Positions 52,815-60,921 of a stretch of DNA of 64,000 nucleotides are shown piece after piece. The notes under the pieces were generated by a model. The model had not been told where the DNA came from, searched no databases, and was given only the letters and a program-made list of their open reading frames with translations. Location: the NCBI RefSeq assembly GCF_902833085.1, contig NZ_CADFEB010000010.1, forward strand, positions 357,227 to 421,226. Reading direction: 5' to 3'. A program made the translations under genes and the position numbers. Position 1 is the stretch's first letter; each line of letters begins with the position of its first letter. This DNA is from Burkholderia ubonensis. GTDB lineage: Bacteria; Pseudomonadota; Gammaproteobacteria; Burkholderiales; Burkholderiaceae.

Positions 52815-52857
52815 AAAAAAGGGCGGGAATCCCGGGATTCCCGCCCTTTCTTTTTGC
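52815..52857. terminator. Bidirectional terminator between the small exported-protein gene and hppD
   Basis: A 26-bp perfect palindrome at 52821-52846 (GGGCGGGAATCCC and its complement, no loop) is flanked by six A on the left and TTTCTTTTTG on the right, fitting both convergent genes. Confidence 0.9.
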
Positions 52858-52900
52858 GCCGTTGGACGCCCGCTGCCGCCGGGCGTCCGCGCCATATGCG

Positions 52901-53998
52901 TCAGGCCTTGTCCTGCACGACGCCGCGGCGGATCTGGTCGAGCTCGATCGACTCGAACAGCGCCTTGAAGTTGCCTTCGCCGAAGCCCTGGTTGCCCTTG
53001 CGCTGGATGATCTCGAAGAAGATCGGCCCGATCTGGTTCTCGGTGAAGATCTGCAGCAGCAGGTCGTCGCGCGCGCCGTCGATCAGGATCTTGCGCTTCT
53101 TCAGTTCGTCCAGCGGCTCGCCGTGGTTCGGCACGCGGCGGTCGACGAGCTCGTAGTACGTGTCGATCGTGTCGAGCAGCTTCACTTCCTTGCTGCGCAG
53201 GCCGTCGACCGCGCGATAGATGTCCGACGCGCCGAGCGCGATGTGCTGGATGCCTTCGCCGTGGTACGCGTCCAGGTATTCCTGGATCTGGCCGGCCGTT
53301 TCCGAGCCTTCCTCGTTGATCGGAATGCGGATCTTGCCGCACGGCGACGTCATCGCCTTCGACTTCACGCCGGTCACCTTGCCTTCGATGTCGAAGTAGC
53401 GCACTTCGCGGAAGTTGAACAGGCGCTCGTAGAACTCCGCCCATTCCTGCATGCGGCCGCGGTGCACGTTGTGCGTCAGGTGGTCGATGTAGGTGAGGCC
53501 GTGGCCGACCGGGTTCGGGTTCGCGCCGGGAATCGGCTCGAAGTCGACGTCATAGATGCTGATGTCGCCGATCGCCCCCGGCTGCGCGCCGTTCTTGCCG
53601 CGCCAGCGGTCGACGAAGTAGATCAGCGAATCGCCGATGCCCTTGATCGCCGGGATGTTCAGCTCCATCGGGCCGGTTTTGTTGTCGAAGCCCCATGCGC
53701 CGAGTTCGAGCGCGTGCTGGTAGGCCTTCGCGGCGTCCTGCACGCGGAATGCGATCGCGCAGATCGACGGGCCGTGCAGGCGCGCGAAGCGCTGCGCGAA
53801 CGAATCCGGTTCCGCGTTGATGATGAAGTTGATGTCGCCCTGGCGGTACACCGTCACGTCCTTGTGGCGATGGCGCGCGATCGCGGTGAAGCCCATCCGC
53901 TCGAACAGCTGGCCGAGCGCCTTCGGGTCCGGCGCGGTGTACTCGATGAATTCGAAGCCGTCGGTGCCGACGGGGTTGTCCCAGGTGGGGATCTGCAT
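52901..53998 (-). CDS. hppD: 4-hydroxyphenylpyruvate dioxygenase
   Basis: HPPD turns 4-hydroxyphenylpyruvate into homogentisate, the second step of tyrosine breakdown, with Fe(II). The 365-residue length fits. The iron ligands are His in YIDHLTHNV (near 170), His in IQHIALG (near 250) and Glu in FFEIIQRKG (near 330). The N-terminal glyoxalase-fold half holds EYTAPDPKALGQLFERMGF. ATG 53998 gives the MQIPTWDNPVG start. It is divergent from an Lrp-family regulator with about 150 bases between, a likely control pair. The rest of the homogentisate pathway is not in the window. Confidence 0.97.
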   Translation of the reverse strand: MQIPTWDNPVGTDGFEFIEYTAPDPKALGQLFERMGFTAIARHRHKDVTVYRQGDINFIINAEPDSFAQRFARLHGPSICAIAFRVQDAAKAYQHALELGAWGFDNKTGPMELNIPAIKGIGDSLIYFVDRWRGKNGAQPGAIGDISIYDVDFEPIPGANPNPVGHGLTYIDHLTHNVHRGRMQEWAEFYERLFNFREVRYFDIEGKVTGVKSKAMTSPCGKIRIPINEEGSETAGQIQEYLDAYHGEGIQHIALGASDIYRAVDGLRSKEVKLLDTIDTYYELVDRRVPNHGEPLDELKKRKILIDGARDDLLLQIFTENQIGPIFFEIIQRKGNQGFGEGNFKALFESIELDQIRRGVVQDKA

Positions 53999-54151
53999 GC
54001 TTGTCTCCGGAGGCGCGCCGCGACGCGCGTGTTGAATCGATGTGTGCGACAAAGTGTAGCGGGCGAGGGGAGGCGGAAACTTGCGAACTTGAGCGTGGCT
54101 GACTACGATGACGCAATTTCCAGTCTTGAATTCATGCTTGGGAGGCAGAAG

Positions 54152-54667
54152 ATGGCGCAAGTGGAATTGGATGCCATCGATCGGCGGATTCTCGCGATTC
54201 TTCAGGAGAACGGCCGCCTGTCGAACCAGGAGATCGCCGAGCGCGTGAACCTGTCGCCGAGCCCGTGCCTGCGGCGAATCCGGCGGCTCGAGGAGATCGG
54301 CGTGATCACCGGCTACGTTGCGCTGCTCGATCCGCAGAAGCTCGGGCTCGACCTGCTCGCGTACGTCAGCGTGCGGCTCGAGAAGCGGGGCGGGCTCGCG
54401 CCGGTCCGCGCGGACGAGACGCCGGCGCGCGCCGGCGCGACGCATGCGGAGCTGTTCCGCGCGGCGGTGCAGACGTGGCCGGAGGTGGTCGCCTGCCATG
54501 CGATGACGGGGGACATGGATTACCTGCTGCGGGTGCAGGTCGAGGACATGGCGCACTTCTCCCGCTTCGTGCAGGAGCAACTGCTGCACCATCCGTCGGT
54601 GATCGACGTGAAGACGAGCTTCTCGCTCGAGTGCTTCAAGGAAACGACGGCGCTGCCGATTCGCTGA
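54152..54667 (+). CDS. Lrp/AsnC family regulator, likely of hppD
   Basis: A 171-residue feast/famine regulator. Helix-turn-helix at about 8-62 (IDRRILAILQENGRLSNQEIAERVNLSPSPCLRRIRRLE), RAM domain at about 70-160 (VVACHAMTGDMDYLLRVQVEDM). Between strands 1 and 2 of the RAM domain it carries an extra stretch of about 15 residues (RGGLAPVRADETPARAG) compared with the paralogue at 14642. Divergent from hppD, so tyrosine or a breakdown product is the likely ligand. ATG 54152 follows GGAGGCAGAAG; another in-frame ATG at 54134 is possible. Confidence 0.93.
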   Translation: MAQVELDAIDRRILAILQENGRLSNQEIAERVNLSPSPCLRRIRRLEEIGVITGYVALLDPQKLGLDLLAYVSVRLEKRGGLAPVRADETPARAGATHAELFRAAVQTWPEVVACHAMTGDMDYLLRVQVEDMAHFSRFVQEQLLHHPSVIDVKTSFSLECFKETTALPIR

Positions 54668-54724
54668 CGGGCGACGCGTGATGCAGATGAGACGGGCCGG
54701 CTTGCCGTACCGCCGATGCGGGGG

Positions 54725-55102
54725 CTACGCGCGCGTGCGGCGCGGATCGAGGCCGTATCGGTTACCGGCGTTGCGGGGCGCGAGCCACAGCGACACGAGG
54801 ATCACAATGGGGGCTGCGAACAGGAAGTAGCCGATGCACAGCAGGCCGGAGCGATTGCTGTCGTGCAGGCGCCTGACGTTGTAGGCCAGGGTCGCGCATA
54901 GCGACGCGAGCCCGGCGCAGAACAGCAGGAATGACGTTAGCGTTGCGTCGGCGGAAAGCCGATATTTGATCAGCGTGATCAGAAGGTAAAAGAGCGGGTA
55001 ATGGCCGAGTAGGAAGCACAGGAAATCCCGGCGTCGCTCTCGGCCACGAAACGACAGCATGCGCCGATAGCCGTTCAGCCATGCATGCAGCGCGGTATTC
55101 AT
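54725..55102 (-). CDS. DUF805 family membrane protein
   Basis: A 125-residue protein with three to four membrane segments and the DUF805 signature RLHDSNRSGLLCIGYF near residue 77. The N-terminal GYRRMLSFRGRERRRDF is the usual F-x-GRxxR start region of the family, whose function is unknown. Starts at 55117, 55108 and 55102 are possible; ATG 55102 has GGAG at good spacing. The gene directly follows a tiny ORF whose stop overlaps its start region (55105). Confidence 0.85.
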   Translation of the reverse strand: MNTALHAWLNGYRRMLSFRGRERRRDFLCFLLGHYPLFYLLITLIKYRLSADATLTSFLLFCAGLASLCATLAYNVRRLHDSNRSGLLCIGYFLFAAPIVILVSLWLAPRNAGNRYGLDPRRTRA

Positions 55103-55104
55103 TG

Positions 55105-55233
55105 TCATCTCCAACAATGGCGGCGGCGGAGGAACAGCATGGTGATACCGACGTCGATGACAACACAGACGGTTGCTGTTACCGCGATCCAGAAGGCGGG
55201 AATGTGGGGTAAGGGGATGCGTTGTCCCGTCAT
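55105..55233 (-). CDS. Possible small membrane protein, 42 residues
   Basis: This short frame starts at ATG 55233 with GAGGATAAGG before it and ends at 55105, touching the DUF805 start. It reads a polar segment (TGQRIPLPHIP), one hydrophobic helix (AFWIAVTATVCVVIDVGITMLFL) and a basic tail (RRRHCWR), the shape of a single-span membrane peptide with the C-terminus inside. Overlap with the next gene suggests translational coupling. No family is recognised; chance is a possible explanation. Confidence 0.45.
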   Translation of the reverse strand: MTGQRIPLPHIPAFWIAVTATVCVVIDVGITMLFLRRRHCWR

Positions 55234-55664
55234 GCCCTTATCCTCGCAACATGAAATAGACGAATCGGGAAAATAGGTTCGATGGATGAAGGCGTAGCCC
55301 AAGTATGGAGAAACGAGGGTAGACAGCCTGTCACTTCGACCTTTCGCCGAATGAAATAAGCGACCGATCATCTATCGACAGGCGGTGAGAGATCAATGGG
55401 ATGGGTACGAAAGTGAATGTTTTTCTGCGCGAGCACTGTCCAGCGACAGACGAGCTTGAACCGCACTGCCAGCGGACGCTGAGCCGGGAGCGCGGGAAAT
55501 ATGCCGTGATGTCGGCTGCCAAGGGGCGGCCGTATCGGTGAGGCAATGGGGTGACAATGACGTCGGCACCCGTCGGACGCGTGAAGCGCGAAAGGGGCGA
55601 GCCCTTTTCGCAGGCTGCAACGGCAGCGTGTGGGGTACTTGAGGTTGGCGAGTCAGGCCCGGTG
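55234..55664. other. Intergenic region upstream of the mini-ORF and DUF805 gene
   Basis: No gene stands out. An imperfect hairpin GCGAAAGGGG (55588-55597) with CCCTTTTCGC (55602-55611) lies downstream of the leftward GNAT gene but lacks a T run. Confidence 0.4.
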
Positions 55665-56300
55665 TCAGGCCGGCATCAGCGATTCGATGAACTTCGATGT
55701 GCGATGCGCCTGGCGCTTGAGCGCGTAGTCGAACACCGCGGCCTGTTCCTGCAGCATCTCGGCGATGATCGTCGAGTGGTCGGCGGGCGGCAGCGACAGG
55801 TACGCATCGGCTTCGCCGTACGCGTACTCGATCCGCATTCCGGATTTCTTCGCGATGTGCATCATCGTCGCGTTGCGCGACAGGCAATGCATGTACAGCA
55901 TCGTCACGTGCGTGTTGCGGCTGCGGATCGCCGCGCGCTCGAACAGCTTCGAGCCGACGCCGCGGCCGCGCGCGCTTTCGAGCACCGACACGCCGAATTC
56001 GGCGGTGCGCTTGTCGCCTTCGGCGGGCAGGTAGGCCAGGTGGCCGACGCCGATCAACTCGAGCGCGTGATCGAACACGCCGAACACGGTGTCGCGGCCG
56101 AAATCGATCGTGCGGACATAGTTCTCGATCACGTGGTCGGGCACCACCTGGCCGAAGCGCAGCAGGCGATCGTCCTCGTCGAGCGAGAGAAAGTGGGTGA
56201 GCATCTGCTCACGGTCTTTGGAAGCCAGTTCCCTGACGAGAACCGGCGCAGCACCGGCGGTGCCGACGACATCGGCCGGGCCGTGGACATGCGTGTTCAT
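55665..56300 (-). CDS. GNAT family N-acetyltransferase
   Basis: A 211-residue protein whose middle (about 25-165) is a GNAT domain: EFGVSVLESARGRGVGSKLFERA is the acetyl-CoA pyrophosphate loop (RGRGVGS). About 20 residues precede it and 45 residues of mainly helical sequence follow (IIAEMLQEQAAVFDYALKRQ). The acceptor is unknown. It stands alone on its strand. The start ATG 56300 gives MNTHVHGP; the first real strand begins with VLVRELASKD near residue 20. Confidence 0.85.
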   Translation of the reverse strand: MNTHVHGPADVVGTAGAAPVLVRELASKDREQMLTHFLSLDEDDRLLRFGQVVPDHVIENYVRTIDFGRDTVFGVFDHALELIGVGHLAYLPAEGDKRTAEFGVSVLESARGRGVGSKLFERAAIRSRNTHVTMLYMHCLSRNATMMHIAKKSGMRIEYAYGEADAYLSLPPADHSTIIAEMLQEQAAVFDYALKRQAHRTSKFIESLMPA

Positions 56301-56534
56301 CGTGGGTTCCTCAATGTGTGACCGTACTGCGGGTTGTGCAATGCAGCAGCATTTTACCCGACAGCAGGCCTCCGGATTGGGGAAAACCCGTACTCGTTTT
56401 GGAGGGGGTGTTCTAAATACGCTTAATTAAGCACGCAACTGTTTGATTTTTAATGATTAAAAAATTCATCATATGAAATGCGTGGCGGGGTGTCGCAGTG
56501 TTTCCGCCACGCAACGCTTGCTGCTCTGCGGCAA
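56301..56534. other. AT-rich space between the GNAT and TetR genes
   Basis: The sequence is AT-rich, with a 12-base palindrome GCTTAATTAAGC at 56421-56432. It could hold the GNAT promoter. I saw no gene. Confidence 0.35.
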
Positions 56535-57140
56535 TCAGGCCGCCGAGGACATCCCGCGCTCGATCATGTCGATCACCTGCTCCGCGAAGTCGCGGTAGCC
56601 GAGGCGCCCGCCCGGCTTGAGCCACGTGAACGTCCAGTTGATCATCCCGAACACCATCATCGTGACCGACGTCTGGTTTTCCTTCGAGATCCGCTCCGGA
56701 TACGCGCGCGCGAGCTGGCGCGCGAAGGCCGCGACGATGTCGCGCTGGCGGTCCAGCACGATCTCGCGCTGCGCGTCCTCGAGGTACTTCACGTCGTTGA
56801 GCAGCGCGACGTGGCGGCTGTGCGACGTCTCGTATTCGCCGAGGAACGCGCGCACGAGCTCCGCAAACGCCTCCCGCTCGGTGAGGCCGCGCCGCTGGCT
56901 GGTGCCTTCGACCTCGGCGATGATCAGCATCAGCCGCTTCGTGTAGCGGTCGAGCAGGTCGAACAGGATCGCTTCCTTGCTCTCGTAATAGTGATACAGG
57001 CGCGCCTTCGACGTGCCGCTTGCGGTGGCAAGGTCGGACATCGACGTGCTCGGGTAGCTCGTCTGCGCGAACTTTTCGGCGGCGAGATCGAGGATCTGCT
57101 CGCGCTGGGATTCGTGATCGGGGGCTCGGGTACGGGCCAT
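56535..57140 (-). CDS. paaR: TetR family regulator, probable PaaR
   Basis: A 201-residue regulator: helix-turn-helix in residues about 14-60 (REQILDLAAEKFAQTSYPSTSMSDLATASGTSKARLYHYYESKEAILF), ligand domain after. It lies downstream of the paa genes, and a perfect palindrome of TetR type overlies the paaA promoter (61963-61978). In Burkholderia and relatives a TetR protein near paa represses the pathway until phenylacetyl-CoA binds; the assignment to this gene is by position. No matching palindrome was found before this gene itself. Confidence 0.82.
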   Translation of the reverse strand: MARTRAPDHESQREQILDLAAEKFAQTSYPSTSMSDLATASGTSKARLYHYYESKEAILFDLLDRYTKRLMLIIAEVEGTSQRRGLTEREAFAELVRAFLGEYETSHSRHVALLNDVKYLEDAQREIVLDRQRDIVAAFARQLARAYPERISKENQTSVTMMVFGMINWTFTWLKPGGRLGYRDFAEQVIDMIERGMSSAA

Positions 57141-57155
57141 GGTCGAATGCGGGAA

Positions 57156-57965
57156 TTAGCGTTGCGTCGCGGTGGCGCGGGCTGCGCGCACCTGCGTGGA
57201 ATGGAGGTCGGCGGTGTCGTCCTGCAGCTCGAGGCGGCCGGCGGCGGCGAGTTCGCTGCAGCGCCACAGCGCGATCGAATCGCTGACGAACAGCCCGCCG
57301 CGATCCGCGTCGGCCATCACGCTGCCGGCGAGGCGCCGCGCCGGCAGCCAGCCGTTCTCCGCGTGCGCGAGGACCAACGCGTCGAGGTCGCCGTAGTGGC
57401 CGCTCTTGATCGTGTTGCTGACCCAGTAGCGGAGTTCGGCGTCCAGGTGCTTGGCTTCCTGCCATTCGAGTGCGAGCCGGCCGATGCGCAGCACCGAGAT
57501 CGGGGCGGCTTCGGGCAGCTTCGCGAGCAGCTGCGCCGGCGAGAACATGCCGGTCGCGCAGGCGCGGTCGGCGCGCGTCGACGCCGCGCCGAGATCGGTT
57601 TCCGACAGCCGCACTTCGTTCAGGCGCTGCGGCACGTTGCGCAGATGGTAGGCGACGCGCCGCAGCAGCAGCTTGTCGCCGACGCTCGGCGCATGCCAGA
57701 CGACCACCTGGCCGGTGTCCATCGCAAGCAGGTCGAGGCGCGCGAATTCGCGCTCGACTTCCGCCTTCCAGTCGGGAATCTGGTCGCCGAGCACGCGTTG
57801 CCAGAACGCGGCGCGGGTCTCCGGCGTCTCGTCGACGCCCTTGAGCGGCCCGACGGCCAGGTCGTCGAGCAATCCGACGACGCGCTCGTCGCGCCCCGCC
57901 TGGGCGAGCGCCTCGCCGAGCGACGCGGCGGCGCTGCCGCCCTGAATCACGTGAATGGTACTCAT
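57156..57965 (-). CDS. DUF1835 domain protein
   Basis: A 269-residue protein: residues about 3-125 are DUF1835 (IHVIQGGSAAASLGEALAQAG, HAPSVGDKLLLRRVAYHL), and the remainder about 150-265 a DUF3658-like helical part with HYGDLDALVLAHAENGWLPA. Function unknown. It sits between the paa operon and its presumed TetR regulator, 15 bases before the TetR gene, so the two are probably co-transcribed, separate from paaE by a strong terminator. Confidence 0.85.
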   Translation of the reverse strand: MSTIHVIQGGSAAASLGEALAQAGRDERVVGLLDDLAVGPLKGVDETPETRAAFWQRVLGDQIPDWKAEVEREFARLDLLAMDTGQVVVWHAPSVGDKLLLRRVAYHLRNVPQRLNEVRLSETDLGAASTRADRACATGMFSPAQLLAKLPEAAPISVLRIGRLALEWQEAKHLDAELRYWVSNTIKSGHYGDLDALVLAHAENGWLPARRLAGSVMADADRGGLFVSDSIALWRCSELAAAGRLELQDDTADLHSTQVRAARATATQR

Positions 57966-57980
57966 CGGCCTGTCGTCAAC

Positions 57981-58027
57981 AAAAGAAAACCGCCGGCCGG
58001 CCGGACTTGCATCGTCCGGCCGGCGGG
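57981..58027 (-). terminator. Terminator after the paa operon
   Basis: CGCCGGCCGG-GGAC pairs with GTCC-GGCCGGCG around TTGCATC (57991-58024); on the minus strand TTTTCTTTTG follows. Confidence 0.88.
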
Positions 58028-58114
58028 CGGCCCCTAGTGTAAGCGAGATGTGTGACGACAAGAAACCGGCGGGCGGGCGACACCCGGTCGCGGACCCGGC
58101 GCCGCGCCGCTCGT

Positions 58115-59203
58115 TCAGCGTTCGTCGTAGCTGACCACGACCTTGTCGCTGACCGGATGGCACTGGCAGGTGAGCACGAAGCCGTCCTTCACCTCGCGCT
58201 CCTCGAGCGTGTAGTTCTTCTCCATCCGCACCTCGCCTTCGAGCACCTTTGCGCGGCACGTGCAGCACACGCCGCCCTTGCACGCATACGGCAGCGCGAG
58301 GCCGGCGCGCAGGCCGACGTCGAGCAGGCTCACGCCTTCGTATGGCAGGCGCAGCTTGCGCTTCTTGCCGTCGAGAACGATTTCGAGGTCGGCGGCGGGC
58401 GTCGCGTCGGTGATTTCGACGGCCGGCACGCCGGCCTGCGGCAGCGGCGAGCCGAAGCGCTCGACGTGGACCTTCGCCTGCGGCACGCCGGCCGCCTTCA
58501 GCGCGGCCTCCGCGGCGTCCATCATCGGCGCGGGGCCGCAGATGAACGCCTCGTCGATCGAGTCGGCCGGCGCCAGCGTGTCGAGGAACGCCGCGCACTT
58601 CGCCTGGTCGAGCACGCCGTTGAACAGCTCGACGTCCTGGAGGTCGTCGGACAGCACGTGATACAGCACGAATCGGTTCATGTAGCGGTTCTTCAGGTCC
58701 TCGAGCTCCTCCGCGAACATGATCGCGTCGACGCTGCGGTTCCCGTAGATCAGCGTGAACGTGCTGCACGGCTCGAGCTCGAGCGTCGTCTTGACGATCG
58801 CGAGCACGGGCGTGATCCCGGAGCCGCCGGAGAACGCGACGTACTGCTTGCCGTGCTCCGCGTTCAGGTGCGTGAAGAAGCGGCCGTCGGGCGTCATCAC
58901 GTCGATCGTGTGGCCGGGCTTCAGCGTATCGAACGCGAAGTTCGAGAAGCGACCGCCGCGTACGCGCTTGATGCCGATGCGCAATTCGCCGTCGCGGTCG
59001 TAGTCGGTCGTGCCGACACAGATCGAATACGAGCGGCGCGTCTCCTCGCCGTCGATATGGGTCTTCAGCGTGACGAACTGGCCTTGCGTGAAGCGGTATG
59101 CGTCACGCAGCTCGGGCGGAATCTCGAAGGAGACGGTCACGGCGTCGGCGGTCTCGGGCCGCACGTCGCGGATACGCAGCGGATGGAATTGCGGGGTCGC
59201 CAT
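58115..59203 (-). CDS. paaE: Phenylacetyl-CoA epoxidase reductase subunit PaaE
   Basis: PaaE passes electrons from NADPH to the PaaAC diiron centre. The 362-residue chain has an FAD domain (about 1-105, RRSYSICVG), an NAD(P) domain (about 106-230, GSGITPVLAIVKTTLE), and a C-terminal plant-type ferredoxin domain with cysteines in YACKGGVCCTCRAKV and LTCQC, the CX4CX2CXnC pattern for a 2Fe-2S cluster. It is the last gene of paaABCDE, one base from paaD, and ends at a terminator. Confidence 0.96.
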   Translation of the reverse strand: MATPQFHPLRIRDVRPETADAVTVSFEIPPELRDAYRFTQGQFVTLKTHIDGEETRRSYSICVGTTDYDRDGELRIGIKRVRGGRFSNFAFDTLKPGHTIDVMTPDGRFFTHLNAEHGKQYVAFSGGSGITPVLAIVKTTLELEPCSTFTLIYGNRSVDAIMFAEELEDLKNRYMNRFVLYHVLSDDLQDVELFNGVLDQAKCAAFLDTLAPADSIDEAFICGPAPMMDAAEAALKAAGVPQAKVHVERFGSPLPQAGVPAVEITDATPAADLEIVLDGKKRKLRLPYEGVSLLDVGLRAGLALPYACKGGVCCTCRAKVLEGEVRMEKNYTLEEREVKDGFVLTCQCHPVSDKVVVSYDER

Positions 59204-59204
59204 A

Positions 59205-59762
59205 TTAGTAAGGTTTGAAGTAGTCGAAGGGTTCGCGGCAGTCGACGCAGCGATACAGCGCCTTGCAGGCGGTCGACGCGAATTGCGCGAGCCGCTCGGT
59301 GCGCGCGGAGCCGCAGCGCGGGCAGACGGGCGCCGCGACCGGCCGCGGCACGAAGCGAACGACGCTTTCCTGCGGCGCGGCGCTGGCGCACTGGCCGACC
59401 GGCGGCGCGATCCCGTAGGCGCGCAGCTTGTCGCGCGCGTCCTGCGTGATCCAGTCGGTCGTCCACGCGGGCGCGAGCACGGTCTCGACGCGGTGCGGCG
59501 GCAGGCCGGCCTGCTGCATCGCGGCCGCGATGTCTTCGGCGATCTGCGACATCGCCGGGCAGCCCGAGTAGGTCGGGGTGATCACGACCTCGAGCCGGCC
59601 GTCGTCCGCGCGCCGGACGTCGCGCAGGATGCCCAGCTCACGGATCGACACGACGGGGATTTCCGGATCGGGCACGGCCTCCAGTACTTCCCACGCCCGC
59701 GCGAGCAGCGGATCGGCGTGGTGCGGGGCGGGTGAGGCGGCGAGGGCGGATGGGGCGGACAT
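59205..59762 (-). CDS. paaD: PaaD, maturation/assembly factor of the phenylacetyl-CoA epoxidase
   Basis: A 185-residue protein. The N-terminal half is a DUF59/MIP18-like domain (VPDPEIPVVSIRELGILRDV, VVITPTYSGCPAMSQI), and the C-terminal half has two CxxC pairs (CPRCGSAR...YRCVDCREPF) for zinc or iron. PaaD is needed for activity of the epoxidase, probably in iron-cluster handling, but is not a catalytic subunit. It lies between paaC and paaE in the standard order. Confidence 0.95.
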   Translation of the reverse strand: MSAPSALAASPAPHHADPLLARAWEVLEAVPDPEIPVVSIRELGILRDVRRADDGRLEVVITPTYSGCPAMSQIAEDIAAAMQQAGLPPHRVETVLAPAWTTDWITQDARDKLRAYGIAPPVGQCASAAPQESVVRFVPRPVAAPVCPRCGSARTERLAQFASTACKALYRCVDCREPFDYFKPY

Positions 59763-59787
59763 CGCGAGGCTCCGTTTGACGTGCGCG

Positions 59788-60591
59788 TTACCAGGTCGCG
59801 CCCGGATGCTGGCGCGCGAGGCTCTGCATTTCGGCGAGCAGGTAGCCGATGTGCTCCGAGTGCTCGCCCTGCTTGCCGGTGGTGATGTGCTGGACGGGCG
59901 CCGGCAGCGTCAGCGTCGCCTCGGCGAGCGCGTCGTCGACGTCGGCGCGCCACGCGGCTTCGAGCGCGGCCGGCGCCGGGCCGATGCGCTGGGCGGCGAT
60001 CGCGTCGTCCACCTGGTCCGCCGCGAAGAACTCGCGCGTATACGGGGTCAGATAATCGAGCGCAGCCTGCGCGCGGCGGTGCGATTCGTCGGTGCCGTCG
60101 CCGAGCCGCACCAGCCACTCGCGCGCATGGTGCAGGTGATAGCGGGTCTCCTTCACCGACTTCGCCGCGATGGCGGCCAGCGTTGCGTCTTCCGACGTTT
60201 CGAGCGCGCTCCATACGTGCAGCATCAACGCCGCGTAGAGGAAGTTGCGCACGATCGTCACCGCGTAGTCCTTGTCGGCGTGCGCGGTACCCGACACCGG
60301 GCCGTAATGCGGCAGCTCGGCGAGCGTGAAGTTCGCGAACTCGCGTTCGGTGCGGAAGTACGCGTAGTCGTCCTCGGTCTTCGCCGCGCCGTTGAGCTGG
60401 CGTTCGAGGTCGGCCGCGTGCGTATACAGCATCCGCGCCTGGCCGATGAGGTCGAGGCTCATGTTGGTCAGCGCGATGTCTTCTTCGAGAATCGGGCCGT
60501 GGCCGCACCATTCGGCGTTGCGCTGACCGAGGATCAGCGCGTTGTCCGCGAGGCGCAGCACGTAGCAGAGGTGTTCGGGCGTGATCGTCAT
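59788..60591 (-). CDS. paaC: Phenylacetyl-CoA epoxidase structural subunit PaaC
   Basis: PaaC forms the scaffold with PaaA. The 267-residue, all-helical chain is diiron-oxygenase-like but lacks a full set of iron ligands, as in E. coli. Blocks seen: LRLADNALILGQRNAEWCGHGPILEEDIALTN at the N-terminus and ETRYHLHHAREWLVRLGDGT in the middle. ATG 60591 is chosen for MTITPEHL; the gene starts 11 bases after paaB's stop, showing the usual close packing. Confidence 0.96.
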   Translation of the reverse strand: MTITPEHLCYVLRLADNALILGQRNAEWCGHGPILEEDIALTNMSLDLIGQARMLYTHAADLERQLNGAAKTEDDYAYFRTEREFANFTLAELPHYGPVSGTAHADKDYAVTIVRNFLYAALMLHVWSALETSEDATLAAIAAKSVKETRYHLHHAREWLVRLGDGTDESHRRAQAALDYLTPYTREFFAADQVDDAIAAQRIGPAPAALEAAWRADVDDALAEATLTLPAPVQHITTGKQGEHSEHIGYLLAEMQSLARQHPGATW

Positions 60592-60601
60592 GGCGCGGGC
60601 G

Positions 60602-60886
60602 TTACATGTGGTTGACTTCATCGGGCAGCGTGTAGAACGTCGGGTGGCGATAGATCTTGTCGCCCGCCGGCTCGAACAGCTCGGCCTTCTCGTTCGGATC
60701 CGACGCGGTGATCGCCGACGACGGCACCACCCAGATGCTCACGCCTTCCTGGCGGCGCGTGTAGACGTCGCGCGCCATGCGCAGCGCCATCGACGCGTCG
60801 GCGGCGTGCAGGCTGCCGCAATGCTTGTGGTCGAGGCCCTGCTTGCTGCGCACGAACACTTCCCAGATCGGCCATTCCTTGTTCAT
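60602..60886 (-). CDS. paaB: Phenylacetyl-CoA epoxidase subunit PaaB
   Basis: A 94-residue subunit (WPIWEVFVRSKQGLDHKHCGSLHAADASMA) that holds two PaaAC dimers together. Length and start MNKEWPIWEVF match the family. AGGAGAG lies before ATG 60886. It stands between paaA and paaC; the start of paaC follows at 60591. Confidence 0.97.
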   Translation of the reverse strand: MNKEWPIWEVFVRSKQGLDHKHCGSLHAADASMALRMARDVYTRRQEGVSIWVVPSSAITASDPNEKAELFEPAGDKIYRHPTFYTLPDEVNHM

Positions 60887-60921
60887 CACTCTCTCCTGAA
60901 TCTGAATTCGATGGTTGCCGC

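Noticed and set aside
56421..56432. GCTTAATTAAGC palindrome as an operator
   Set aside because: Short, in AT-rich DNA, and no regulator-binding pattern fits; may be chance.
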